Shown: positions 1 through 8,254 of the stretch, one piece after another
Position numbering within the stretch: the first letter of the stretch is position 1
How the letters are laid out: each line of letters starts with the position of its first letter
DNA from: Bacteroidia bacterium
GTDB lineage: Bacteria; Bacteroidota; Bacteroidia; SXHM01
NCBI GenBank assembly: GCA_022072225.1
Contig: JAJVIC010000009.1
Span: 920,482-984,481, forward strand
Length of the DNA stretch: 64,000 nt
Reading direction: 5' to 3'
Notes under the pieces: generated by a model
Databases searched by the model: none
Seen by the model: only the letters and a program-made list of their open reading frames with translations
Told to the model about the DNA's origin: nothing
Made by a program: the position numbers and the translations under genes

Positions 1-478
1 TTTACTTCATTTCTTTCTTTTTCGTCAGGAAAGTTTCTTTTTCCCCTAAAATGAGTTCTTTTTTGCCTTCAGTGACTTCTTTTTCGGCAATAATCACTTC
101 TTTCCCGGCTTCATTTCTTTCTTTCTTTACTTCATTTCTTTCTTTTTCGTCAGGAAAGTTTCTTTTTCCCCTAAAATGAGTTCTTTTTTGCCTTCAGTGA
201 CTTCTTTTTCGGCAATAATCACTTCTTTCCCGGCTTCATTTCTTTCTTTCTTTACTTCATTTCTTTCTTTTTCGTCAGGAAAGTTTCTTTTTCCCCTAAA
301 ATGAGTTCTTTTTTGCCTTCAGTGACTTCTTTTTCGGCAATAATCACTTCTTTCCCGGCTTCATTTCTTTCTTTCTTCACTTCATTTCTTTCTTTTTCGT
401 CAGGAAAGTTTCTTTTTCGGCTGGAAACAAACTTATTTTCAGCAAAAAGGAGCATTTTAATCCTTTAAAAAGTTTCTT
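1..478. repeat. 125-bp tandem repeat array
   Basis: At least three near-perfect direct copies with a period of 125 bp begin at 1, 126 and 251, and a fourth partial, slightly diverged copy begins near 376. The array probably continues beyond the left edge. The strand is strongly biased, with T/C-rich tracts on the + strand. Read on the minus strand, each unit encodes about six lysine/glutamate-rich seven-residue blocks (KERNEVK, KERNEAG, KEVIIAE, KEVTEGK, KELILGE and similar). A real 6 x 21 = 126-bp coding unit is implied, but each unit is one base short, so the frame breaks in every copy. It may be a decayed coding repeat or a recurring homopolymer error in the assembly. Confidence 0.9.
252..455 (-). 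pseudogene. fragment of a Lys/Glu heptad-repeat protein
   Basis: This 67-residue open stretch covers one array unit. It reads as very charged seven-residue blocks with a likely coiled-coil character. It ends at a stop created by the one-base-short period of the array. The same coding pattern continues in shifted frames through the remaining copies. It is best read as the C-terminal part of the gene at 537-770, separated from it by frameshifts. It has no recognisable promoter of its own. I do not recognise a family. Confidence 0.35.
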
Positions 479-484
479 TCGGCA

Positions 485-562
485 CTTTTTTGTTTCAAAG
501 CGCGCTTCTTTTGTTTCAAACCAGTGCTCTTTTGTTTCAAACCAGTGTTTTTTTTATTTCAA
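485..562. repeat. short ~21-bp repeats (TTTGTTTCAAA core)
   Basis: Four imperfect units of about 21 bp share the core TTTGTTTCAAA or TTTATTTCAAA, at roughly 487, 507, 529 and 549. On the minus strand they encode seven-residue units of the type HWFETKE, HWFETKE, ARFETKK. They sit at the 3' end of the small gene at 537-770 and run into the 125-bp array. An A8 run on the minus strand at 548-555 throws the reading frame off this heptad frame. Confidence 0.7.
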
Positions 563-770
563 ATTGCTCCGCATTAATGTTCTGCACCTGTTTATTAATC
601 ATTTTTTGCAATACAGTTTGAAATAACGCAGGTACACATCCTGTTTTTACCGCATAAAAATTAATTATTGGCATTAATTTCATAAGATTGTAATTCTCAT
701 TTTTCATTGCAATTGATCCGAAGTGTTTAAACTTTTCAGTCAAATACTTTTTCCACACCTGTATACTCAT
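537..770 (-). CDS. small hypothetical protein with frameshifted heptad-repeat tail
   Basis: 77 residues, divergent from the adhesin at 824. The first ~70 residues look like a folded helical domain with no signal peptide or membrane segment (it starts MSIQVWKKYLTEKFKHFG). The last residues, FEIKK, match the first half of the heptad units that follow. The frame then slips at an A8 homopolymer and meets a stop after TLV. Removing one A (or adding two) would join the N-domain to the HWFETKE blocks. The intact protein was probably longer, with an N-domain plus a long heptad tail. I do not recognise a family, and no function is assigned. Confidence 0.45.
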   Translation of the reverse strand: MSIQVWKKYLTEKFKHFGSIAMKNENYNLMKLMPIINFYAVKTGCVPALFQTVLQKMINKQVQNINAEQFEIKKTLV

Positions 771-810
771 AATTCACCGTCTGTAGTCAACAGTTTGCCC
801 CAAATTTTCG

Positions 811-818
811 TATATTTG
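811..818 (+). promoter_or_regulatory. candidate -7 box TATATTTG
   Basis: It matches the Bacteroidota -7 consensus TANNTTTG, only 6 bases before the ATG at 824. If it is used, the adhesin mRNA would be nearly leaderless. A TTG lies at 796, but the spacing of about 13 bp is shorter than the usual ~19-21. Confidence 0.4.
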
Positions 819-823
819 AAGCA

Positions 824-3800
824 ATGTTCCTACGATTATCAAAGACTGTTTACCTCTGCCTGCTTTTTACTGCCTGCTTTTTACTGCCTGCTGCCTACTT
901 TTTCCAAGTTTCCGCACAATACGCTGTAAATGGCAACGCCTCACAAATTTCTTGCAACTGTTACCGACTCACTCCCGATGCGGGCGGACAGAGTGGTTCT
1001 GTATGGAACCTAAATCAAATAGATCTTACAAACCCATTTGATTTTTACTTTGATGTTTTTCTTGGTTGCAACGATGCAGGTGCCGATGGAATTGTGTTTG
1101 TGTTGCAGCCCGTAAGTACTACCGTTGGCGGTTCGGGAGGCGGATTAGGTTATGCAGGCATTACACCTTCGTTAGGAGTAGAAATAGATACTTACCAAAA
1201 TGGATGGGACCCGGGTGCCGACCATATTGCTATTTTACAGAATGGAGATGTAAATCATGGAACAGGAAATAATCTTTCAGGCCCCTTTGGTGTTGGAAAC
1301 CTTGAAGATTGCGCTTATCATTCATTGCGCGTTACCTGGGATCCTGCTACCAGTGCTTTCAATGTTTATCTTGATGGTGTACTTATTGCTACATACAACG
1401 GTGATATAATTAACAGCATTTTTGGTGGTGATCCTAATGTTTACTGGGGGTTTACAGCAGGAACCGGAGGCGCACAAAACGAACAACGTTTTTGTGTGGC
1501 CATCAATCCTGTTATTTTAATTGCGCCTTCCAATAATTGTCTTGGACAACCCACTCATTTTAACGACCAGAGCTATAGCCCTATAGGTCCAATCACTTCA
1601 TGGCTTTGGGATTTTGGTGACGGAACTACTTCTACCGACCAAAACCCTGATCATACTTACCTTGCTCCGGGAACATATAACATCACCTTAACAGTTACCG
1701 ACATTAACGGTTGCTCCGAAGCAGCTACAACATCCGTTACCATTTTTGCCGCTGCAATTGCCAATGCCGGTGCCGATGATGCCTTTTGTGACGGAAGCAA
1801 TGTAACGCTGAACGGTAGCGGTGGCGGCAATTATCAATGGTCGCCAAACACAGGATTAAGCGATGAATTTATTTCAAACCCTACAGCAAATCCAGCAGTT
1901 ACAACAACCTACACACTCACCGTAACCGATGCCAATGGCTGTCAAGGAACGGATGATGTTGTTATTACCGTTAATCCCTTACCAAGCCCTGATTTTACTG
2001 CTACCACTGAATGCATTGGAACGGCAACACAATTTACAGATTTAAGTATTATTTCCGCAGGAACCATCAATCAATGGGCTTGGGATTTTGATGACGGAAA
2101 TAATTCAACAGCAGCAAATCCCGCATATACTTATGCAGCAGACGGAAGCTATAATGTTTCGCTTACCGTAACATCCAACGCCAATTGCACCTCTACTATT
2201 ACAAATTCTGTTACAATTTATCCCGTGCCTGTTGCAGATTTCAGTGCAACTTCTGTCTGCGCTGCAACCGTAACGGACTTCACGGATTTAACCCTAATCA
2301 ATACCGGTTTAATTGCCTCATGGGATTGGAATTTTGGTGATGGAACGGCAAATTCTGCCGACATTAATGCACAACATATTTACACTGTCGGAAATACATA
2401 TAATGTTACCCTTTCTGTAGTTTCTGATTTTGGTTGTACCGATGCCATTACACAGCCCGTAACAGTGTATCATGTTCCTGTTGCTGATTTTACTGCAACC
2501 AATGCCTGTCTTGGTGAGCTCAGCACGTTTACTGATAATTCTACCATTCCTGCCGGAACTATTACCGGCTGGGTTTGGTCGTTCGGTAACGGAATATTTT
2601 CGGTTTCCGCGCAAGACACAGTATACCAATACCTCGCTCCCGGAAATTATACGGTAGGCATTCAGGTTACGAGCAACGATGGTTGCACCGATACTGAAAC
2701 AGGACCCATCACCGTTTCGGATTTGCCGGTTGCCGATTTTTCATTCAATGATATTTGTCAGAACGAAACAGCCGTGTTTGTTGACGAAAGCACTATTCCT
2801 TCCGGAAACATTACGCAATGGGAATGGGATTTTGATGACGGTAGTGGTGTGTTTGTTGGTGCAGCACCGCCTGCCCATAGCTTTCCAAATTGGGGCGGCT
2901 ACAATGTACAACTCATTGTTACATCAGGAGGAACTTGCAAAGATACCATCACGCAGATGATTGCAGTCTACCCCATTCCCGAACCTTCTTTTGTAGCAAC
3001 AACAACCTGTTACGGAACAGCAACAGCTTTTACCGATTTAAGCGGAATTGTATTCGGCAGCGTAGAATCCTGGACCTACGATTTTGACGACAACGGAGTT
3101 ATAACCAATAATGCTAATCCGCTTTATACATTTTCAACCTACGGAACCTTTGATGTAAACCTCACCGTTGCCAGCGATTTCGGTTGCGAAGAAGATACCG
3201 TGATTACAGTGCGCGTGCACCCCCTTGCAACAGCAGATTTTAGTGCAACATCCGTTTGCCTGAATGAGACAACATCCTTTACCGATGAAACAACCATTCC
3301 GCAGGGAACCATTATTGGCTGGGACTGGAACTTCAACGATGGAAGTACATCCACTTTGCAGAATGCATTCCATACTTATCAAAATGCCGGAATATTTAAT
3401 GTAAACCTAACGGTTACTTCCGACAGTGGTTGCGTTGCCGATACCATACTTCCGGTTGAAGTATTTCCATTACCCGATGTGGATTTTACTTCAGATATTG
3501 TGGAAGGGTGCCGGCCGTTGCCTGTAAATTTCACCGACCTTTCGGTGGTAGCGCCCGGGTATAACATTGTATGGTGGCTATGGGAATTTGGTGATGGTAA
3601 TAGCTCCTCAGACCAAAACCCATTACACCTATATGACACAGCCGGAGTGTTTGATGTTATATTGCAGGCAAAAACTTCGAATGGCTGTACCGTGAGCGAT
3701 ACCGCATATTCAATGATTACGGTTTATCCGAAGCCTGTTGCTGCTTTTGTTGCTACACCCCCAAGAGCCGAAATCATTTATCCTTACATCGAAATCACGG

Positions 3801-4267
3801 ATTTGTCTTCAGGCGCAAACCAATGGCAGTATGATTTTGGAGATAGTACCAACTCACCTGTACAAGAGCCTACACATAATTATCCTGATACGGGAACGTA
3901 TGTAATCCGTCAGATTGTTACCAATCAATTTGGTTGCAAAGACACGGCTTATTTCACTGTTTATATAGATCCGAGTTTCACGTTTTACATTCCCAATACG
4001 TTTACACCAAACGGAGATGGCTATAATGATTATTTCTACGGAAGCGGAATAGGAATAACGGGTTATGAAATGCGCATATACAATCGCTGGGGCGAGCAGG
4101 TTTTCTCTTCTTTTGATGAAGATATCAAGTGGAACGGAACAATTGAAAAATCAGGAAAGCTGGCAACGCAGGATGTTTACAGTTACAGTTTTCGCATTAA
4201 GGATATTTATGATAGCTGGCATACATACAGAGGGCGTGTTACTGTTCTGAGTGGTGAACCTCATTGA
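824..4267 (+). CDS. secreted lectin/PKD-repeat adhesin with T9SS type B sorting domain
   Basis: A very large cell-surface or secreted protein of 1147 aa. The order is: signal peptide (1 to ~32, ending VSA-Q); an L-type lectin-like (legume-lectin/ConA-like) domain at ~40-230 with DGIVFVLQP and GVEIDTYQNG; a run of nine PKD-type beta-sandwich repeats marked by W-x-W-[DNE]-F-[GD]-[DN]-G cores (first ~235-307, others ~385-1045); one Ig-like module at ~310-384 between PKD 1 and 2; and a C-terminal gliding-motility-associated (CHU_C/T9SS type B) domain at ~1049-1143 with IPNTFTPNGDGYND and IYNRWGEQVF. T9SS type B substrates are exported through the outer membrane by the type IX system. The lectin domain suggests carbohydrate binding. 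The gene is convergent with the hydrolase gene, 2 bp away. The signal-peptide codons contain a 14-bp tandem repeat. Confidence 0.93.
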   Translation: MFLRLSKTVYLCLLFTACFLLPAAYFFQVSAQYAVNGNASQISCNCYRLTPDAGGQSGSVWNLNQIDLTNPFDFYFDVFLGCNDAGADGIVFVLQPVSTTVGGSGGGLGYAGITPSLGVEIDTYQNGWDPGADHIAILQNGDVNHGTGNNLSGPFGVGNLEDCAYHSLRVTWDPATSAFNVYLDGVLIATYNGDIINSIFGGDPNVYWGFTAGTGGAQNEQRFCVAINPVILIAPSNNCLGQPTHFNDQSYSPIGPITSWLWDFGDGTTSTDQNPDHTYLAPGTYNITLTVTDINGCSEAATTSVTIFAAAIANAGADDAFCDGSNVTLNGSGGGNYQWSPNTGLSDEFISNPTANPAVTTTYTLTVTDANGCQGTDDVVITVNPLPSPDFTATTECIGTATQFTDLSIISAGTINQWAWDFDDGNNSTAANPAYTYAADGSYNVSLTVTSNANCTSTITNSVTIYPVPVADFSATSVCAATVTDFTDLTLINTGLIASWDWNFGDGTANSADINAQHIYTVGNTYNVTLSVVSDFGCTDAITQPVTVYHVPVADFTATNACLGELSTFTDNSTIPAGTITGWVWSFGNGIFSVSAQDTVYQYLAPGNYTVGIQVTSNDGCTDTETGPITVSDLPVADFSFNDICQNETAVFVDESTIPSGNITQWEWDFDDGSGVFVGAAPPAHSFPNWGGYNVQLIVTSGGTCKDTITQMIAVYPIPEPSFVATTTCYGTATAFTDLSGIVFGSVESWTYDFDDNGVITNNANPLYTFSTYGTFDVNLTVASDFGCEEDTVITVRVHPLATADFSATSVCLNETTSFTDETTIPQGTIIGWDWNFNDGSTSTLQNAFHTYQNAGIFNVNLTVTSDSGCVADTILPVEVFPLPDVDFTSDIVEGCRPLPVNFTDLSVVAPGYNIVWWLWEFGDGNSSSDQNPLHLYDTAGVFDVILQAKTSNGCTVSDTAYSMITVYPKPVAAFVATPPRAEIIYPYIEITDLSSGANQWQYDFGDSTNSPVQEPTHNYPDTGTYVIRQIVTNQFGCKDTAYFTVYIDPSFTFYIPNTFTPNGDGYNDYFYGSGIGITGYEMRIYNRWGEQVFSSFDEDIKWNGTIEKSGKLATQDVYSYSFRIKDIYDSWHTYRGRVTVLSGEPH
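857..898. repeat. 14-bp tandem repeat inside signal-peptide codons
   Basis: Three head-to-tail copies of TGCCTGCTTTTTAC: 857-870 and 871-884 are identical, and 885-898 has three mismatches. They encode the hydrophobic core of the adhesin signal peptide. The unit is not a multiple of three, so gain or loss of one copy would shift the frame of the 1147-aa gene. Confidence 0.8.
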
Positions 4268-4269
4268 GA

Positions 4270-5544
4270 TTATTGCAACGCAATTTTCCCATAGTATATA
4301 CTTTCTTTTCTCTGAATTTGGAAATTGTAAATTCCAGGAACAAGATTTTCAATTTCTATTCTTTCGTTTACAATTCCTGCCGCATAAATTCTGATGATTG
4401 ATTTTATCAATTGCCCTTGTGAGTTAAATAATTCGATCAATATTTCTTCTTTTTCCTTTAAATTGAAATTGATAAAAACTTCGTCTGATGCCGGGTTTGG
4501 ATAAATATTAAATCTGCTTTCATCTTCATTGTTTTCTATTCCCGTTTCTGCCGAAGGCTCAACTGTTAAAGCAACAAGTGGCTGTCCATCGCTCCATTCG
4601 CCCATTCCGTGTTGTTCAGGTGTGTCTCCAAAAGCGTAGTTGCAGTTTTCTCCGTAAAAAGCACAATCCATTAACGCATCAAATAATTTCCAGTAGCAGA
4701 AATAATCTACTGCATCGGTTTTGGTGCCAAGTCCGCATACAGTTGTGAATAAATTACTCTCGCCTGTATCATAATTATCATCGCGGCTGCACGGTTCAAA
4801 GTGAGTTGAACCTATGGCAGGGCTTCCGTGATTATCGGAATGATGTGTGATTAGATTTTTGTGAGAAGTAGGAACATTGATAGTTGAGTCCATCAGAAAA
4901 TGACCGAAGGTTGTGCCTACAATTGCATCGTTGTCGCCAACCACAATCAGCAGATTTACATCCGCAGGCATTACTGCATAATTCGGTAGGCGTGTATCGG
5001 TTGTATTGTCGGTGTATCCTTGACACGAGAATAATGCTTTTGGTTGAGGAAAGCCCGATGTCGCAGCAAGAATTCCCATGTTGGCTGTCATCAATCCGCC
5101 ATAAGAATGTCCGCCAACAGCAAAGTTTTGAAGACGTGGTTTTACGTGTCCCGGAAGTTGAAGCGTATCCAATGCATTTACAATTCCTGTAATTGCATTG
5201 GCATTAAATTCCGATGCAGGAACCTGTGCATTTGCATCCTGATATTTCGGATAAATAACAATGTTGCCATGTTTTACCAAATGATTTATCCACGCACCAT
5301 AAAGGTGTGGACTTACCAGAGCAAGTCCGTGAAGGAACACCACCACATTTGCAGAATCAGGAGTGGGGGAGGTGGGCTCAAAAAGATAGAAGCCATCAGG
5401 ATTGGCAGCATAATTATAGAATGTTACATCGCTATGGGTATAGTCGCTGCCACCCGGTCCGCTGGTGGGTTGCGTTGGTTGTGATTGTGAAAACAATTGC
5501 TGACTAACAATCAGCGGAAGCAGAATGGCGTAAATTTTCTTCAT
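4270..5544 (-). CDS. secreted alpha/beta hydrolase with T9SS type A sorting domain
   Basis: 424 aa. A signal peptide (1 to ~20) is followed by an alpha/beta-hydrolase fold (~45-320) of the dienelactone-hydrolase/chlorophyllase-like type. VVVFLHG forms the oxyanion-side strand. GHSYGG (~residues 141-146) carries the nucleophile Ser, VVGDND supplies a likely acidic residue, and a downstream His (in HSDNHG or STHFEP) completes a triad. The last ~75 residues, with NIYPNPASDEVFINF and a GIYNFQIQ...GKIALQ end, are a T9SS type A sorting domain, so the enzyme is expected to be secreted or surface-attached. The substrate cannot be inferred; an ester or lipid is likely. It is tail-to-tail with the adhesin. 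Confidence 0.85.
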   Translation of the reverse strand: MKKIYAILLPLIVSQQLFSQSQPTQPTSGPGGSDYTHSDVTFYNYAANPDGFYLFEPTSPTPDSANVVVFLHGLALVSPHLYGAWINHLVKHGNIVIYPKYQDANAQVPASEFNANAITGIVNALDTLQLPGHVKPRLQNFAVGGHSYGGLMTANMGILAATSGFPQPKALFSCQGYTDNTTDTRLPNYAVMPADVNLLIVVGDNDAIVGTTFGHFLMDSTINVPTSHKNLITHHSDNHGSPAIGSTHFEPCSRDDNYDTGESNLFTTVCGLGTKTDAVDYFCYWKLFDALMDCAFYGENCNYAFGDTPEQHGMGEWSDGQPLVALTVEPSAETGIENNEDESRFNIYPNPASDEVFINFNLKEKEEILIELFNSQGQLIKSIIRIYAAGIVNERIEIENLVPGIYNFQIQRKESIYYGKIALQ

Positions 5545-5695
5545 GGTGAAATGAATTTTTACGCAAGATAATAATTGTTTCAGTTATTGATAAATACTGC
5601 TGCGTAATAAACAATTGCCGGTTGATAAAAGCCAGACAGAAGAAAATAAACAGCCTGATTATTCGTTCTATTTGTAAGAACTAATTTTAAATAGT

Positions 5696-5815
5696 ATGAA
5701 AGGCTATCCTAATAGATTTGAACGCTCACAGCCGCTTACCGATAAAGTAATTTATGTTGCTGCGGTTTCTGTGATTTCTGTACTTGCAGTGCTTTCTGTG
5801 GTGTCTATTCTGTAA
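5696..5815 (+). CDS. 39-aa single-pass membrane peptide
   Basis: Translated directly from the sequence, the ATG at 5696 gives MKGYPNRFERSQPL followed by TDKVIYVAAVSVISVLAVL and VVSIL, then TAA. It has a charged N-terminal ~17 residues and one C-terminal hydrophobic helix. It stands alone between the hydrolase gene and the efflux operon, with 7 bp to the end of the adaptor gene. Upstream is a partial TTTG promoter-like match. No family is recognised. The clean amphipathic-then-hydrophobic layout favours a real small protein. Confidence 0.45.
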   Translation: MKGYPNRFERSQPLTDKVIYVAAVSVISVLAVLSVVSIL

Positions 5816-5822
5816 ACAGAAA

Positions 5823-6929
5823 TTACTCCGGCATCACTTGTTTTTCCAACGCCAGCGGCTGTTTTAGTTTTGCTGTGCTGTCAATTCCTGAAAGCACTTC
5901 AATATTTATTCCGTCACTCAAGCCTGTTTTAATATAGCGCTTCTCAAAGGTTTGAGGTGCTGTTTCGACCTCTACAAATGCTGAGTCTTTTGAAAAGGTA
6001 ATCAGGCTTTCGGGAATGGCAAGAACGCTGTCACGTTTGTCTAACACAATGTCGGCATTTGCACTGTAGCCTGAGCGGATGAAAACCGAATCTTTCAGTG
6101 TTATGGCAGCTTTTATCTCAAACTTAATCGCGCCTTTGTCTTCTACGCCTTTCGGGGCAATAAACTCAAGATTGGCTTTGAATGATTCATTTTCGATTGC
6201 GCCAATGTTGAGTACCATTTCCATTCCTGTTTTTATTTTTCCTACTTCTGATTCATCAACCTTCCCTTGGAAAATCATTTCGCCAAGGTCGGCAACGGTG
6301 GCAATGGTAGTGCCTTCATTAAAGGTGTTGCTCTCGATTACGGAGCTTCCCACTTTTACCGGTACAATTAAAACGGTTCCTGTAACCGTTGCGCGAATCA
6401 TGGTGTTGGATACTTCGCCCGTTTTTTTGGTGGCTCCTTCCTTAATCAGTGCGAGATTGTTTTCTGCTGCGTTTACTTCTTCATTGGCATTATTCAGCGC
6501 AAGTTTAAAGGGCAGGTATTCGCTTTCGGCAATTACCTTCTCTTCGAATAATTTTTTCTGGCGGTTGTGTGCAACCTGAGCATCGTCCAGTGCAATTTTA
6601 GCACGGCTGAGGCGGCTTTCTGCATTGTTAAGGCTTACCATGTCGGGAATGATTTTTACTCTGGCAAGTATGTCGCCTTTCTTTACTTTATCTCCGGCCT
6701 CAACAAAAAGTTCGTCAATAATTCCCGATACCCGAGACTTAACATCTACTTCCCTGCGCGGTACCACAGAGCCTGTTGCAACAGTTTTCATAACAATGTT
6801 TGTTACAAAGGCTTTTGATGTTTCATACACCACCGGCTTTTCTTCGTTTTTGCTGTAGAGGTAATAAAGAGTGCCTCCAAAGATTCCGAGTATGATAAGT
6901 AAAACAAAGATTCTGATTGCAATTTTCAT
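5823..6929 (-). CDS. MacA/HlyD-type periplasmic adaptor of ABC efflux pump
   Basis: 368 aa. An N-terminal membrane anchor (~5-27) is followed by a barrel-sandwich hybrid (VSGIIDELFVEAGDKVKKGDILARV, ~67-92), a helical hairpin (~100-165), a lipoyl-like return strand, and beta-barrel and membrane-proximal domains. In MacA-like pumps this protein bridges the inner-membrane ABC permease to an outer-membrane channel. It is the last gene of an operon (ATPase at 10267, permeases at 9487 and 8231, then this gene, with a gap of ~39 bp). No outer-membrane TolC-like gene is present in the window. The cargo is unknown; macrolide-like drugs, lipids or peptides are possible. Confidence 0.88.
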   Translation of the reverse strand: MKIAIRIFVLLIILGIFGGTLYYLYSKNEEKPVVYETSKAFVTNIVMKTVATGSVVPRREVDVKSRVSGIIDELFVEAGDKVKKGDILARVKIIPDMVSLNNAESRLSRAKIALDDAQVAHNRQKKLFEEKVIAESEYLPFKLALNNANEEVNAAENNLALIKEGATKKTGEVSNTMIRATVTGTVLIVPVKVGSSVIESNTFNEGTTIATVADLGEMIFQGKVDESEVGKIKTGMEMVLNIGAIENESFKANLEFIAPKGVEDKGAIKFEIKAAITLKDSVFIRSGYSANADIVLDKRDSVLAIPESLITFSKDSAFVEVETAPQTFEKRYIKTGLSDGINIEVLSGIDSTAKLKQPLALEKQVMPE

Positions 6930-6968
6930 ATAGTGTTCCTGTATTTAAGTGTTCGTGTGTTAAATGTG

Positions 6969-8231
6969 TTACTCTGCCCTCAATGCTTCTACCGGTTTTA
7001 TTTTTGTTGTTCTGTAGGCAGGGATTAATCCTGCAAAAACTCCCGCTACAACTAATGCTGCCAATGCTTTTAATGCTATGCTCAAATCAACGTTTGGGTT
7101 GGCAAACATTTCGGCATCCACTTTAAATTCTATTAAGCCCCATGCCACCAGTTCAAGCAAACCAACGCCTGCCACCAACCCGAAGTAGCCTGCAACGAAG
7201 GTAAGTATCACCGACTCCAACATTACCTGAACCATAATGTTTGCAGGGGTTGCACCAATGGCTCGTTTGATGCCTATTTCTTTTGTGCGCTCTTTAATAA
7301 TGATGAGCATAATGTTACTGATGCCGATTACACCTGCCAACAGGGTTGCCCCGCCCACAAAAATGGTGAGCCATCTTACTCCGCTGAAAACGCCTGTCAT
7401 TTGTCCGAATTCTTTTTCTGCATTCCAGGAGCCGAAGGCACGTTGGTCATCGGGTGATACCTGATGGCTTTTTTTCAAGGTTTCAATTACCTTTTGTTCC
7501 ATCACAGATGCCTTGCATTCGGGCTTTGCCATAATAGCAAACCAGCCTACAATGTTGCCATAGTGGAATGCATTCTGAAATGTAGTGAAAGGAATAAATA
7601 TCGCTTCTGTTTCGCGGGCATTCATGCCGGAGGTGCCGGCTGTGGTGAATAGTCCCACCACCTGAAAATACACTCCGTTTATAAGTATGTATTTTCCAAG
7701 AGGGCTTTGATCGTTGCCGAACAAAACCTCCTTAACGCGTTTGCCGATTACTGCTACTTTGCGTCCGTCATCCAGATCTTTTTGGTTCAGGAAACGGCCT
7801 TCTACTAATTTCTTCGGTTGTATTTTCATGAACTCAGGGTAATCGCCATAGACTTCAAAGGTGCCGGCTTTGGTTTTATAGGTTACATTGTTGCCTTCTG
7901 CATATCCGTTGAGTTGGTTACGCGGAGCAAGAACATCTATCTCAGGAACGTTGCGTTTTAGCAGGTCTATGTCTCCGTTGTTGAGGTTAAAGTCTCTTCC
8001 TGCAGGTAAGCCTTTGTAAGGTATTGAAGTGCCTTGTGTCCATACATAGGTACTGTTGGTAGCAAAGTCACCGAAGCCCTGCATTACACCGTTCTCTAAA
8101 CCCTTGCCTGCACCCAGCATGATGATGAGCATGAAGATACCCCACGAAACACCAAGCGCGGTGAGAAACGTGCGCAGTTTGTTACGGCTGAGCGTAAGGT
8201 ATATCTCGTGCCATTTATCTAAGTCGAACAC
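6969..8231 (-). CDS. MacB-like ABC transporter permease (FtsX domain), second copy
   Basis: 420 aa. The layout is TM1 at ~20-42, a large periplasmic core domain (MacB_PCD, ~45-245), and a C-terminal FtsX domain (~285-413) with three membrane helices and the conserved ERTKEIGIKRAIGATP coupling segment. It lacks its own ATP-binding domain and therefore must use the separate ATPase. It is paralogous to the permease immediately upstream (similar N-terminus, MFDLDKW-E-I, and similar C-terminus). The two are separated by 23 bp and probably form a heterodimeric permease. Confidence 0.9.
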   Translation of the reverse strand: MFDLDKWHEIYLTLSRNKLRTFLTALGVSWGIFMLIIMLGAGKGLENGVMQGFGDFATNSTYVWTQGTSIPYKGLPAGRDFNLNNGDIDLLKRNVPEIDVLAPRNQLNGYAEGNNVTYKTKAGTFEVYGDYPEFMKIQPKKLVEGRFLNQKDLDDGRKVAVIGKRVKEVLFGNDQSPLGKYILINGVYFQVVGLFTTAGTSGMNARETEAIFIPFTTFQNAFHYGNIVGWFAIMAKPECKASVMEQKVIETLKKSHQVSPDDQRAFGSWNAEKEFGQMTGVFSGVRWLTIFVGGATLLAGVIGISNIMLIIIKERTKEIGIKRAIGATPANIMVQVMLESVILTFVAGYFGLVAGVGLLELVAWGLIEFKVDAEMFANPNVDLSIALKALAALVVAGVFAGLIPAYRTTKIKPVEALRAE

Positions 8232-8254
8232 GTTGATAGGGTTTAGCTGATTTT

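Noticed and set aside
6079-6579. 166-codon antisense open frame inside the adaptor gene
   Set aside because: The adaptor domain motifs are on the other strand; this is a shadow frame.
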